In this document: positions 1 to 14,000 of the stretch, one piece after another
Layout of the letters: the number at the start of each line of letters is the position of its first letter
How positions within the stretch are numbered: position 1 is the stretch's first letter
Assembly: GCF_035046505.1 (NCBI RefSeq)
Contig: NC_089821.1
Coordinates: forward strand, 34,024,348 to 34,088,347
Direction: 5' to 3'
From: Tiliqua scincoides
Lineage: Eukaryota > Chordata > Lepidosauria > Squamata > Scincidae
DNA length: 64,000 nt
The notes under the pieces: model-generated
Databases searched by the model: none
Told to the model about the DNA's origin: nothing
What the model saw: only the letters and a program-made list of their open reading frames with translations
Translations under genes and position numbers: made by a program

Positions 1-254
1 CACAGGTCTGCTTTACTATGCTGCTGATGGGGGGGGGGGTTACATACCACCAATGGTTCTACTAATAGATGACCCTCCCCCATACTCCCATGGCACTCCT
101 GTAGAAAATTCATGGCACACTGGTTGAAAATTTCTTATGTATTTCCCACAGAGGGGTTCAGACGAGTGCACAAGGAAATTTTTGTCCAGGGCCTTGCTTT
201 ATACCTCTGTGTAGTTTAAAAAAACACACACAAAAAACCACACATGAATATCCT
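1..254. other. Sequence downstream of CTTN
   Basis: Flank beyond the inferred CTTN poly(A) site. It contains a poly-G run near 30-39 and a T/GT-rich tract on the gene strand. I see nothing else. Confidence 0.5.
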
Positions 255-1909
255 CTGCAAATGGTTCCAAAAGTTTATTTGAATATTTAATTTACAAAAA
301 AAGGAATCATGTATCCTATGAGGTGTCCTATGCAAAACTGAATAAGATAAACTGCATATAAAATTCAGCCCAACCCAATGTAATACTATTAAAGTGAGAG
401 ACAGATAGGACCTGTGGGAGAGAGAACACACGGTAAAAGCATTGTTCTTAGTGATTGTCCCAACCAGTCACTTCCATCCCCCTCTTGATACTCCCCCGCG
501 CCGTTTCCCAGAGACCATCTTCCTATAGATACACTGTACACTGCCACTTTATGCAAATATTTTTTATATTCCACTGGGTCTAGTTGTTAGAGTCCTTTTT
601 TAGCTTGGTCACTCTTCCCTGAAATTTCAAATAGAAATGGACAGGACGCACACTCATCACTTGTATGGACTGTCATTGGTGGGGATGCTTATATGAGTAA
701 AAGTAATAATTAACCATTTTTTTTACTTATTCCATTTAAATAGTGGCAAGAACCTCAGCTTAACATTTGGCAAAAGGCAGGCACACTTCTACTATTTAGT
801 CAAAGTGTTACTGGCAGTTTCAGCTGAATATAGAAAAGAGTTTCTGCCCATAGTTTAGCAGTAGAGATTATCTCCAAGGGTTTAAACTACTCATGGACTG
901 TTATATGGTTGCATAACAGATTTACTGGAGAGTAGGCCTTCTTCCCCCGACCCATATCATTCAAACCAATATCTGTAGAGAACATGAGATATGTAAACAC
1001 ACCCTCTATTGCCCATCAATCTTCAAGACAAAAGTACTATGATCTGTAAGCAACAATACAGGTCTGAATGCCAGAATACGGCTACTTAAGAAGACCATCG
1101 GTCCCAACCCAGGGCATCAACCAGTGGAGTGTCCAAGCAGGTCTCCAAGGCCAAAACCATGCAATGTTCTTGGTACAAGTGAGAAAGTGACACAAGCTGA
1201 GCCTATTTGAAAATATTGGAGGCCTCCTTTAGAAGTAGTAAACTCTTATGGTAAAATCCTGTGGGTAGTTCACCAGTACAACCCCACTGCAGTGCATGGA
1301 AACTGCAGAAGAGAGCTTCCCACTGGTTCTCCAGAAACTGAAAAAGCTTATCAACACTGGATCTTTCCTATTATCAGGGTAAAAGTTTCCTATTGAGTAA
1401 CTGCCTTTGACTGCAACTCTCAGGTCTTCCTTTCATCATTCCCACACTGGTGGTGGTTCTTATATGTACATGGGGATACAACTTGCACAGTGGAGATCTG
1501 GAAAACTGACAAATGTTCAGTTCAGAAACAGCTGGATCTAATTATTTGGTAATCTGGTGCATGAACAGATATAAATGAAACATGCATTATTGTCAGAAAG
1601 AGCTAAACCTCCTTGACCATTTTCTTGATCATTACCAATTTGGCAAAGAAAATGGAAATGCCCCCTTTCAAAAATGCATTAAAAACCTAGGAAAACAGGC
1701 TGTCACGGGGAAACATGAGCTACAATATATTAGCGATTTCTGAGCGATAAACTTTTGTAAAAGCATCAGCAAAGTATTTTAAATATAAAAGGAATATGTA
1801 TAGTCCCTTCCACCCTCCCAAAAAAAAGAAATGAGGGAACATGATTTGTAGTGTAATTCAATCAGAAGAACAATCATGGTATTAAGGCATCAGCGGTAGA
1901 TGTTATTTT
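255..1909 (-). other. CTTN: CTTN 3' untranslated region
   Basis: About 1.65 kb between the stop codon and the first good poly(A) signal. I see no open coding sequence and no clear transposon in it. The length is similar to the mammalian CTTN 3' UTR. The end is inferred from the signal at 274-279 and could be off by a few tens of bases. Confidence 0.7.
274..279 (-). promoter_or_regulatory. CTTN: Poly(A) signal AATAAA for CTTN
   Basis: TTTATT on the plus strand reads AATAAA on the gene strand. The next 30-60 bases downstream (215-245) are GT/T-rich on the gene strand, as expected of a downstream cleavage element. Confidence 0.7.
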
Positions 1910-2046
1910 CTATTGCCTCAGCTCAACATAATTAGCTGGGAACAGCCCGTATCTGCCTTTGCACACACCCCTCCACCAGCCATCATCGATCATCTCAATG
2001 TTTGTGATGATGTCATCAGGATCAAAGGAAATTTCGTCATCACCAG
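1910..2046 (-). CDS. CTTN: CTTN coding exon 16 (SH3 domain and stop)
   Basis: Completes the SH3 domain: [20 protein letters not shown], then [25 protein letters not shown] and TAG. The WW, G and PxxY ligand-groove residues are all present. The acceptor is CCACAG. Confidence 0.98.
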
Positions 2047-5000
2047 CTGTGGAGGGAGCAGATGGAATTCCCAGGTTAGTGTCTATCATCAATCAAGTGT
2101 TCAGTGAATGAATATTACATGATTATGTAATCCAGTGAGCCAATGACATGCACTCAACCAGAACATCCCTATTAATAGCTGCAGAAAAGGGAAGAAATGA
2201 ATTATACCCAAGGAATGGGAGTCCAACCCAAGCTCAATTGAACCAAAGAGATTATACTTCTGAATCTCCTACATGCAACAATAGATATTCTATAAGAAAT
2301 GTTGTTTGTGTACCAAGATGGTGCACAAAGAGTCTGGGAGATATGCAAGATTTATTGGCAAGAAGACTTGCTAGCATGTGTGTGCCAGATCTGAGCATCA
2401 CCAAAGAGTGTTTTCGGGTAAAGTGCCAGGCATACTGAATGGGCATACCTGACACTCACATGGGAACTGCCAATCCCCAATGCTGTATTGGATTCGGGCA
2501 GCCCAATCCTGAGCTGCCTGGGGCACGGGGCTGCAGCAACGACGAGAACAGGTGCTGCCACATCCTGTTGCAGGTGGTGCCTCGGAGAAGGCGACTTTCG
2601 TCCCCTTTCCCTGGGTAAGGAAAGCAGCGCCGCAATGGGGCTACTCACTTTACCGCTGACCAAAATGTTGGTAGTAAAGGCGTTCATGCAGGGCGCCGAG
2701 CCCTACACAAACGGTCAGGATCTGGTGGTGCTGAGCTCCACCGGACCCACCCCCTGCCTCCCTGCTCCCTCCCCCGTCACACCTCCCGCCCATCCTCTCT
2801 CTGCCCTCTCCAGGCCTCCCCCTACCCAGAACGCCTCTTCCCCACCCACCCCCTGCCCCACTTACCATGCCACTGCTCGGTGGTCCATGAGACCACCGAG
2901 CAGCAGAGGGCAGGCACCCGCCTGGCGCTGGTCAGCACTAGGCTAGCTGGGGTGCTGGCTCGGTGATAAACATAGCAGACGTGCCTTACAGAGTGCCGGA
3001 GCTCAGGGCTGGGCTCTAAGTAGCCTCAAGCACCAGTGGCACAGAAGCCACTCTGAGATTTTACCAAGCATTGTCTATGCACTTTTAAGGCAGCCTTAAG
3101 GACTAGACTGAAGAAAAAAATAACAATTGATACTCAGTTCAACATCAGTACCAAAGTGCTTCCAAAGTGTGAGAACTGCAGAAAGAAAGCTTTGGATATG
3201 CTCTGCTTTGTGCAGTTATGCACATTCAGGATTGTGGCAGTTCAACAGACTGCAGTTTATGCAAACAAGCAAGCAGAACTGCAGGAGTCAGGAAATGTAC
3301 CACCTACCAGCTTGATAATCGTAGAGGGCTATAGCTGTAATACCAAGGTCATTTTCATAATCATAAGTATTTTCATCTAAAAGAGAAAGAAAAAAGAATG
3401 CACTACTAGTGCACATGCCACAAGAGATGGATACATGAATTCCTTAACACATAAAATAAAGTCCCCTCCATAATCAGCTGCATCACTGATGGTTCAGCAA
3501 CACAGTTTATAATTGCCAATTACAGCTGTTCCATCTTCACTGCATAAAGAGGTAGCCTGAAATATCTGAAGAGGCCATTTACCATAGAGACAACCACTAA
3601 CACATCAGTTTCATTAGTCAAGCAAGTAGGAAATTCCCTTTTGCAGACAGCACTGCCCCAGAATATTTGTTCCTTATGTATCCTGCCCTAGCTCAAAAAG
3701 GAACTTAGAAGGCAGCAGACGGAGCTATACCAGGCAAGGCTCCAATCCACTACTGAACCATCACAGACTTGCTTAGCTTTCAAAGAAAAATAGAGCCCTC
3801 CATTCACAATATCAGCTCCCTGACATTTGCTCAGTGTTTCTAGCCTAAGTACCTTAAACCACTAGGACAGGGGTTCCCAAACTCCTTACCTTGGTGACCC
3901 ACTTTGTTCTGCGTGGCAGATCTGCGCCTGCCAAGGCCTAGGGTGCCACAGAGTAAGGTATTGGCTGGCTTGGAAGTCACTTCTGGATCACACACACACA
4001 CAAACACTCCTGTGTCATTGGCTGTGTCACACTGCGTTTACCAAATTGTGCAACATGGGCAATGATGGAGGGGGGACATGTATGACCAAGAAACAACTTC
4101 CAGGTTATCCAGCATTTTACTATTCAGCGTCCTGGCCTTGGCAGACCTGTGACCCACCAGAAATCAGGTTGTGACCCACTTGTGGGTCACAACCCACAGT
4201 TTGGGAACTGCTGCACAAGGATATACCATTGTCCAAAGCTAGAAACAGAAAGACTCCTAGTCAGAACCAAGCCTGCCAAACCTGCTTGATACTGGTTTCC
4301 TGCCCCGGCCACTTCATAAACAGTCTCAGATTCATATTCTGGCTCCCTCTGACTGATAGCTTCTTGGTAGTCAGATTCTTCAACTTTGTTGGTTTCTGGC
4401 TCATGTACAGTTGAATAATTATTTGAACTCTTGTAGTCAGGCTCAAAGGAAACAGCATCCTAAAGGAAGAAAAGGCAGTCATAACAGGAACACACAGAGC
4501 TGGGATCTCAGAGAGAGTGTGAAAACTTAAGCCGTCTGTAATTGGATACTGCTGTTCCTGAAGTGGAGAATTCATCTCATCTTTAAGATACAGTTCACAT
4601 CCCAATGATTATAAAATTTTATATAAATTTTATAAAATTTAATTATAAAACAATTAAAACTTGTTGAATGTTCAGAGTGTAATTGGAAATGGTTGAAAGA
4701 GCAAAGCAATGAAAGGCAAGTGAATGAACTGGTATGCCTGAACCTATTTAACTAAAAAGTCAAACACAGGCATGCACAAACACACACCCAAACCACCAAC
4801 ATATAAGGCCCGTCAATGTGATTACATCAACTTTGGCCCCGAGATACAGGCAAATTCCTCCAAATAAATTCCTTTGATTTTTGTGAGAAATCCTAAACCC
4901 TGCAACAGCTGCCTCTGCAGAAGTGGGATTTATGAGGACAGTGGTGCCACCCATACCCAGAATGTACTACTAGCGCTTCTGCTGTCATAAGAACATAAGA

Positions 5001-8000
5001 ACAGCCCCACTGGATCAAGCCATAGGCCCATCTAGTCCAGCTTCCTGTATCTCACAGCAGCCCACCAAATGCCCCAGGGAGCACACCAGATAACAAGAGA
5101 CCTGCATCCTGGTGCCCTCCCTTGCATCTGGCATTCTGACATAGTCCATTTCTAAAATCAGGCTTGTAACCCATAATGGATTTTTCCTCCAGAAACTTGT
5201 CCAATGCCCATTTAAAGGCGTCCAGGCCAGATGCCACCACCACATCTTGTGGTAAGGAGTTCCACAGACCTACCACATGCTGAGTAAAGAAATATTTTCT
5301 TTTGTCTGTCCTAACCCTCCCAACACTCAATTTTAGTGGATGTCCCCTGGTTCTGGTGTTATGTGAGAGTGTAAAGAGCATCTCCCTATCCACTCTGTCC
5401 ATCCCCTGCATAATTTTGTATGTCTCAATCATGTCCCCCCTCAATCATGTCACCTGAAGCTGCCACTGCAAACAAAAGCCTCCACCCTGAACAGAAGTGC
5501 TCTGCTCATGCAAGGGCTCCTTGCATAAAGGAAAAGGTCTGTGCAGACAGAGGAGTTGCTTACTATAATCTCCCCACGTTATGTACCAATTTGATGGTGC
5601 CTATTATATTACTGTGGTGACCTCTTAGTTCAATCTTATACATCATGTGCCTGATTAAACAATAAATCTGTTATGCACTTATGGTATCTCAGTATGTGAA
5701 TGAGAGAAAAACTTGGAAGCATTGATTTAGGAGCTATCAAGCCACAAAGAAACACTTCCATTATACATAGTTATATTAGGACCAATTGCTTACGACACAG
5801 AGGAGAGCAGTTCTTTTGTTAAAACTAACCACATAGAGAGGACTTGAAGGCAGCTTCTCTTCCACTGGCTGTGGAGTGGGAGATGGAGGAGGAGTCTGTC
5901 TCTTGGCTTTCGCTTGCTCCTTTAGCAAAAACACAAAAGCAGCAGCAACGTGCATTACAGTGAGAAAAGGAGCAGTGACACAAACAAGAGGCAGTTTGCC
6001 ACAGGCACCAATACACAACACCTTTATCGAAGAAGTGAGGAAAAAATAGCTTTCTGCTGCCTAATCGGGTGCTTGTAAACTAACCAAATGGAAATCGAAG
6101 ACAACCAAAGCGGAGGGCTGGTTAATGGAGCTCTTCAATCCTCCCTGCGGAGTTTGTCCAGCAACAGCCACTGTATCAAACAACCTATGCAAGGGCCTGC
6201 AGAGCCACACTGACTTCCCAGGGGCAACTTGTGTTAACGCAGCAGCATGTTCTTCCAGCTGCCCCACAGCGGTCAATCCCAATGCCCCGCCCAGTGGAAC
6301 AGCACCTCCCAGAGCTGTTGTGCTGCCTTGTGTGTTACTTCTTCCTTGGAATCTCTTGGATTTATTGGTGTCTACAAAACTCAAGGATGTCTTCAGCGGT
6401 TTCTTGGAATTCTGTTTAATTCTAGCCAGGCCAAAAGATTCTGTTTTAGTACATGCTCATGGAATGCAAGTCATCCTCCACCCTCCTTTCTCTTTCAATA
6501 GCACTAGGTCAGTGGTGATTTATGCATTTTTCCACACAATCATTTCTGAATGGTGCATTATTTTGATTGCAAGTCACAATACACAGAAGTCCTGACAAGT
6601 CCTAAAATAAGGCATTGCTTTCCTGCAGCAGGGGGCAGGGTGTTAAAATATAGTAGGCACTAGCGGGAAACAAGCCTCAACATTTTCCTCTATCTTCTTA
6701 ACTCACAAACAAGCCAAGACATGCTATAGAACTAGAGTTCCAGGGCTGAGGTCTGCAATGCTAACAGTCCAGTTCTACCCTTTTCCCCTCTGCCCTGGCT
6801 GGTGCAGCAGTACCAGAAATGGGTGTGCTGTATCAAGCAGGGGAGGGAAGTAGATCAGGAGGAAAAGGGAATTTATATCCCCCTACCCCTCTGAAGAACT
6901 CCTGCTCCACAGTGGTTCTCCTCGGACCTGCCCTAAGCAATTTCACTAGCGCAAATCTGAGGAGAGGAACGGGGTGGGGGAAATGCAGTGTAAGCCATCA
7001 CCACTGGATCCACCCCCTCCCGCAGCCTCCCCATCTCCTGTTACACCCTCTCCCCACCCAGTTTTGCTTCCTCCCTGCCTCTTCTGCAGGCTTACCTTTC
7101 CCAGCCTCTAAGAGACCCCCCTCAAGGTGTGGTACCTGGAGCAATGTACTCCCCCCAGCTATGCCACTGGTGCTAAGCATTATTATGAGCAGTGTCAACT
7201 GTGTGTATTGCTGCAATTGCAAGAAATATTGCTATCTCACCACCAAATTAGATACTACATGAAAGTACTGTAATTGGGACTCACAGCATGGTTCTTTTTT
7301 CAAAGCCCCTCCCCCTTAGGATTCGAGACAGTGCAAGGGGGAAGGACATTTAGCCCTTTGCCATGTGCCAGTTCTCTGACTTAAATGACCCAACCATCCC
7401 GAAATTGCTATTAGCTGTGAAGATGAAAAAACAAATGTATAGATACAATTCTTCTGCTCATTGGAAGGTTTTCGCTCTACAGCCACAGCAATTTTATGGG
7501 GGGGGGGGGGAGTATGTAATATGATTTGGACTGGGGCTATGATGAGAGGATAAAGGTTATCCCACCACCACCAGGCTTTGATCCACACTACCTTTTCCAA
7601 AAAGCAGCTGGGGTGGGGGCAAGAGAGATACCGAGTTCCAATCGCACTCCTATGTCATGTCATACTTAATATACACCCACACACATGGAGAGATAGCTCT
7701 CCCCCCTAAATTTTCAGTCTTAGAGATTTACCACCTAAATAAGAGACAAATTCTAAACATTTCATTCAAGCTCAGCTGCCTACCCACAAGAACCAAGTTG
7801 AACCAAAGGGGCTGGTGGGGAGGGGTGGGGGACAAAAGAAAGTGCATTTTACTTACTTCTTTCTGCCTGGCTTCTTCTTGTTCTCGTCTCTCCTGGGCCA
7901 GCCTTTGGGCTTTTTCAGCTTCTGCCCTCTTTCTATCTTCTTGTTCCTTTTCTTTAGCTAGGTTTTCAAAGTTAGCTCTGATGTTGCTTGTTTTGGTGTT

Positions 8001-11000
8001 TGCTATAAAATTGAGGCATTCATTTCAGGGAATTTTCTTACAAACAAGTCTCTATGATACCCGACTGAAACTAATACACATAACTTTTTACACTTATAAG
8101 GTCCTAGTAACATAATGCACTAAAGAGCACAACTCACTTTACAACTCAGAACAGATGCTACCATTACTACAACTGACTGAAAGTTCAAATTTAATTAGAC
8201 TTAAAATTAGGAATATAAGAACAGTTCCAGAAATGTGGTTAAGGGTAAACAGATACATTCAAATGTAGTAAAGGCCATCTACCTCTGTGAGCACAAGTCA
8301 CAAATCACTTAAACTAGATTATCTGCCTTGCTTTGGCTTCATTACTGCAAGAATAACCTGCTTTATATGTTCTCAGGATGTTTATGTAGGCATCATGAGT
8401 GCCTGGTGACCTTCAAGGTCCCAAGGAAAGGTGAACCGTCAAGAAGCACTAGAAGAGAAAGATTCTTAAATTCAAAATGCAATCTCACCAGCTTCCACTG
8501 GCTTGGTCTTCTGGTACGTTGAGGACAATTTCTCAATATCTTCAAAACTTGATGCATTCTATCAATAAGAGACAAATGAAGATCAGGTTAGCATAAAGAG
8601 CTAAAAACTAGTGTTTAATTGGACAAGAAGCACAACCATTTTCTTCCTTATGTACGTTTTCCATGCATAGGATGGATGTTCACAAATGCCAATTTATATG
8701 ATATATGTATAATGAAACTCAAGGGCAAATTTCCACCAAGCCAACAGTTCAAATTGTTCTCACCCTGTGCTTTCACACATCAAAACACACACAAGACAAC
8801 GCAAAAGTGATTAAGTTCTCCTCCCAAGAGAGAGTACAGTAGCTTTAATTCTGCAAAAGGAAGAGGGGTCTTCACCACACACACTCACAAAGGACAAAAT
8901 GCCATCCCATGGCTACAGACCATGAATCATTTTGTTCCTATATCCACCACTGCTGAATTTTATCTCGTGTAACTTCTTTCACATATCCATGAATCACATG
9001 GCTATTATTTGTTCTCTCCTTCTAGTACAGAGGTGTCCAAACATTGCATAAAGCAAGGCTAGCCTTTCCTTCGCTGCCACTGAAGCATCACAGACGTGAA
9101 ACAGCAAGTAGTGGAGGAGGCCCTCATCCCACAGCTCAGGTGAGAGGTTGAACAGTCGTCCTCATGCTGAGAGCAGTTGAGTTGGGCCAGCATGGGCTCC
9201 AGCAAGTCTCCATAGGGCCAGAGGCTCATTGGAGACTGGGGGCTCCCCAAGGGCCAGATTGGGAGCCCCTGAGGGCCACAAGTGGCCCCCGGGCCAGGGT
9301 TTGGGCACCCCTGTTCTAGTAAGTCCTACTGAACACTGTGGGGCTTAGTTCCAATTAAACATACATAGGGTTGCACTGTTATTAACCCAGAAGCAGGCAA
9401 TCATACCTTATCCATCCGATCTTTCTGTACACCGTATTTTCCACCAAATCCTTTCGAGTAGTCTAAAAATAGGATAAAATGTTCATTGTTGATTTTTTGT
9501 GTGTTCTCCTTTGAGCTTTTAATATAGACAAAAGGGTACTACATGCACTGTCTCCCCAGTGACTGCAGCCAAAAGAAAAGGGCAAAATAACTGGATGCAA
9601 ATAACTGAATGCTTCAGAAGAAATATCAGCAGATATGTGCAAGATAGAGTGGATCAGAGTCATGCTTCCACATTCATTGGCTGAAATTAAATAGATGGCT
9701 GTTGGTAGGAACCAAGCAAAAGAAAAGGTGATCACCCATTCCCACCAGACCTAGGACACACCACTTCTATAGCACAGCCTTGAATTACTCTACGTGAGGT
9801 TTGCAAAGGAGGACATTTTATACTCTCAAGAGGCTTAAAATTTCAGGTTACCAAGTGCCACTTTGAGAATTTAACATTTTAATAATAAGTACATTAAATG
9901 CCATAAAGACACAGAAACACTGACTATATTTTTCATTTGTAGTGATTACTAACTACAACTGAACACTGGACAGACAAATTGCTACAAAGACACAGACTAT
10001 AGCAGAATTCATGGGGTTAAAATAAATCTAAATGTTTTTGCATGTTTTATTTGTTTTGTTTCATGGTTACTTGCAAGAAGGAGATTCTTGGGGGTGGGGG
10101 GGAGACAGCTCATCTATTTGTGCCAGAAAAAAAACTGCACCATCTTCTAAGCTACATTTCAAATGTTTTGATTTTGACAAACTAATTGCATGAAACCGTT
10201 CTTTGTCTTTTTTGTAATGCTTTCAAGATGCCAGATCAGAATATACTTTCCATCAGAAAATGCATATGACTATGCTAATTTTATGTTGCAGTTCTAACCT
10301 GATTTTTTTTTATACATCGTGGAAGACAACACATGATTATTTTTTTTTAAAGCAGCCTGACTGGAGACTTGTGTAAGGTCAGAGGCAGAAGCTGGTGAGC
10401 AAGCATCTCATAATGTTGCTCTTATGCTGGTTCAACAACTGCATTTAAAAGAGACTCTCATAATTCCATTTCAAAGCACAGTCAATCAATGTGTGTTGAC
10501 AATAAAAGGAATTCAGGTTATTGGGAAGTTCCTTCCAGGAAGAACATTGCCACAAAAAGACCAGCCTGGCCCATCAGTCATAGAATTAAGGACTGCTAGT
10601 ACCATGCATCAAAGACATCAGCCATCTGGAAGGCAGAGGCAACATTTACCAGGTCATTACAGCCTGTGCAGAGAAGCAGAGTAGTGCAGCAGGGTCACCT
10701 GAGAGGGCAAGCAGAAAAGACTGATCTCCCCCAATTCTCCTGTTGCTGTAGCCAGTGCCAAAAGAGAAACCATCAAGTTCAGCAAAGAACAGGCCTCACT
10801 CTTGAGGAAGATCAGGCAGAAAGATGAACATAGCGGTTAAGGTGTCAGATTCTTCAGTTTTTAACAAGGAACTACAATTCTAGGTGTGTTTGGATTTGTA
10901 TTCCACCTTTTTTTTGTTTTGTTAAAACAAGCCCAAGACAGCTAACAAAATCAAAAGCACATTGAAAGAATAACATTGTAAAAGTTGCTACAACCAAAAA

Positions 11001-14000
11001 AAGTGGAATACAAATCCAAATACACCTAGAATTGTAGTTCCTTGTTAAAAACTGAAGAATCTGACACCACAATCGCTATGTTCATAGATGCCTCAAGTGG
11101 CATTCCTGAGCGTGGCAGGGGAACGCATTGGCCTGTCTATGGCAAAAAGTCAAGTTAAGTGGGCTACAGGCAACACCATACCAAGGAATGGGCGTGTTCT
11201 AGACACACTGTATAGCGCACCCTACTGACACTACCTTACTGCTGGTTTACGGTGCACTTGCCAGAAAGGGTGGCTGCAACTTGCTTAACTCATTCAAGCT
11301 CAATTAGAAGGCGACAGCTAGAAATCTGCATGGCCTGGATTTCAGTGGGAAAAATTTGGCCTTGGCTTTCCTGTGACACATGCAAGCCTCTCAAAGTGAG
11401 CAACTTCAGCCTGTGTTAGAAGTGGCTGCACTGGATGAGAGTTACAATGGGAAACTCTGCCTTGTTGTGACTCGTGCTTCGCTAGTTTCTCCTTGTAGTC
11501 AAACCCCACCGCAGATGGGTCCTGCCTCTCTGTTTGAACACCGAATTTCCCTCCGAAACCACTTTTATAGTCTGAGAAATCCATGGTATGTAATAAGGAA
11601 GAGAAACCAAGAGGAGACAAGGGAGAAAAAAACAAAAACAGAGGAACATATTTAGATTCAGCACACAGGAACCAAAAGACAAGCTCTTTAGCAGCAGATC
11701 TAAAGAGTCCTAGGTCATTAGACTCAGATATGCAAATTCTCTTGTCTCATCACTCAGTGGCCTGAATCAATACAATTCTATGTAATGTTTATTTTGGAAT
11801 AGGTAGTATGGCTCAGAAACTACTTTCATACTCACAGAAGTCAAAGCCAATTCCCTCTCAGAGGTCTCCACATAAAGACTATGTCTCAGAGCACACATTA
11901 TACACATATTGACATTAGATCAAGTAACTACGAAGAACAGACATAACGAACGTGTTGGGAGTTCCAGCGTCCATTCAGTTTCTGTTTATATTACCATGAT
12001 TCAATGATGATTTGCAGCACACATTAAATGTGTCTGCTGCAAATTGCAGCATTGCAAAAGCTGCTCATTCACAAATATTTTTTCCATATATGAATTGGCT
12101 TGTTCCTCGCTGCAGCTCAGGTCACGACAAAATGGTTGCGACAACCGATTCTCCGCAACCTATCATGCACTAAATGTGTCATCAATTCACTTTGGGAAGC
12201 ATTGTGCTAGAATGGTTGTGAGTAGGTATCTCCAGGCAAAAAAGGACTGGAGAGTGATCTCATTCTTTGACCAGTTACCAATGGCTATTATTTATGCAAC
12301 AGACAGGGAAAAGAACTGAGCAACAGACATAGGCACCCTGTTGAAGGCTACTAAGAATAGCTGCAGATGTTCTAAAGAGCACTTCCACTAATTTCATCCC
12401 ACCCACTCTAATTCTCAGAAGGCCTGTACAGTCTTGTATTTTTAAAACATGCATGTGGCGAGGAAATTTGGATTAGCCATCATTCTCATATTTGTTTCTG
12501 TAGGGCTGGTCAAGAAGAGATCTTCCCAAGTTACCCAGTCTGTCCCCCTGAACTGCAATGCTGCTAAAAACCACTCCAGAATGTTGAGAGATCATCCATA
12601 AGGCAAGGCAAGGCAGGTGCAGCTGGGGCAAACAGCATACCACTTGTACACCCTATGCACAAGCAGAAGTACTTTAAATCTAAACAATTCTCTGCTAACA
12701 TTTTATTTCACCACAGTCATTCTTTTATGGATGCTGTAATTTTGACTAATCCCTCCAAAATGCAGATAAACATGGGGTGTAAATGCCTTGCTTCTAAAAC
12801 TGAAACAACCCACAGCATGGGACACAACCACCACCACCCATTGCACCTCAGTGTGCTTTACTCATCCATCCTTGGTGTTGGATAAGTGCTTCAAATACCT
12901 TTTTGAGATTCATGCAGCTGTATTTTTTCCTGGTGATCCCAGCCAAGCGCACACTTGTCCTGCCTGTCCGTCTGTACACCAAACTTTCCACCAAAGCCTT
13001 TTGTGTAATCTGTGTACACAGAATTGTAAACCGTTACAGCACATAAGCCAGCAAAATTGAGGGATAAATTTTTTTTGCTAGTTTTGGAGATGTAGCATAG
13101 CCTCATTAGTGAATGGTCCAAGCAGCTTCCTTGTGAGGAAGCCATGACATAGGCTTCCTAATGAGGAAGCTGCTTCAACCATTCATTAATGAGGCTATGC
13201 CGTATATCCAAAACTAGACATGATGGGGCAAAACCGATGTCATTTTTGGAAGCAGCACCCCAAATATACCCAGGAATAGGACTACCTTGTAAGACAATAA
13301 AATGTGTATAGGTCTGTGTTATTGTCGCAGAGGTTATCAGACCATTATCAAAAGGACGAAGAGCTGGAATTACATTTTGAAACATTGTAAGGCTGTTTGG
13401 GATAGAGAGCCATTTTCTCATTACTTTGCTATGCAAACTGCCCTAAGAACTTTTCTTGGAAAGTAGTATACAGTGAACCGTCTATTTAATGAACCTCAAT
13501 TTAACAGACTTTGGAACAATTTGAGGATTTCCACCAGGGCCAAACATCCACTCTGTTGCTGACAATACTGGACACTGTCCACCGATGCAGATGGCTGTCC
13601 AGTCATTGAAAATGTTATTGCTTTATGTCTGGTTCTACATGGTGTTTTGTGCAAGCACTGATAAGCTGTGATGTGTAACTGAGAGGCTATGTTCATGTAG
13701 CAACCTCTAAAAATGATGGTGAAAAAAGTAAATAATAAATTTGAGCATTAAACAAAAGCTTGAGTTAATTAGGAAGTTGAAAACTGGTGTTTCAGTTGCC
13801 TACATGCAAGAAGAATGTGGGATTATGAAACAAACTGTGCCTGACATTCATAGCAGCAGGGAAAAGCTTAACCAGTTTACATCAGTGCAAGTGCTTCATA
13901 GGTTAGTACAGGCATGCCCAGGGAAAACCAGAAGTGCCATTTTATGCCTTTAAAAAGGCATTAGGAGGCATTTAAAGGCATAAAAATGTCACTTCCAATT

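Noticed and set aside
2488-2946. 152-codon open frame on the plus strand
   Set aside because: It falls inside a GC-rich inverted-repeat element, is proline/serine low-complexity, and has no counterpart in the sister copy at 19.4 kb.
7498-7511. Poly-G runs (also near 31, 24,547, 56,800 and 57,258) as regulatory G-quadruplexes
   Set aside because: They are single homopolymer tracts, often variable or assembly-prone, without the four spaced G-runs expected of a clear G-quadruplex.
13741-13953. Possible host gene with a CENP-B-like HTH
   Set aside because: It lies between TA-flanked inverted repeats with DDE remnants downstream and is disabled, so it is a Tigger transposase fossil and not a domesticated gene.
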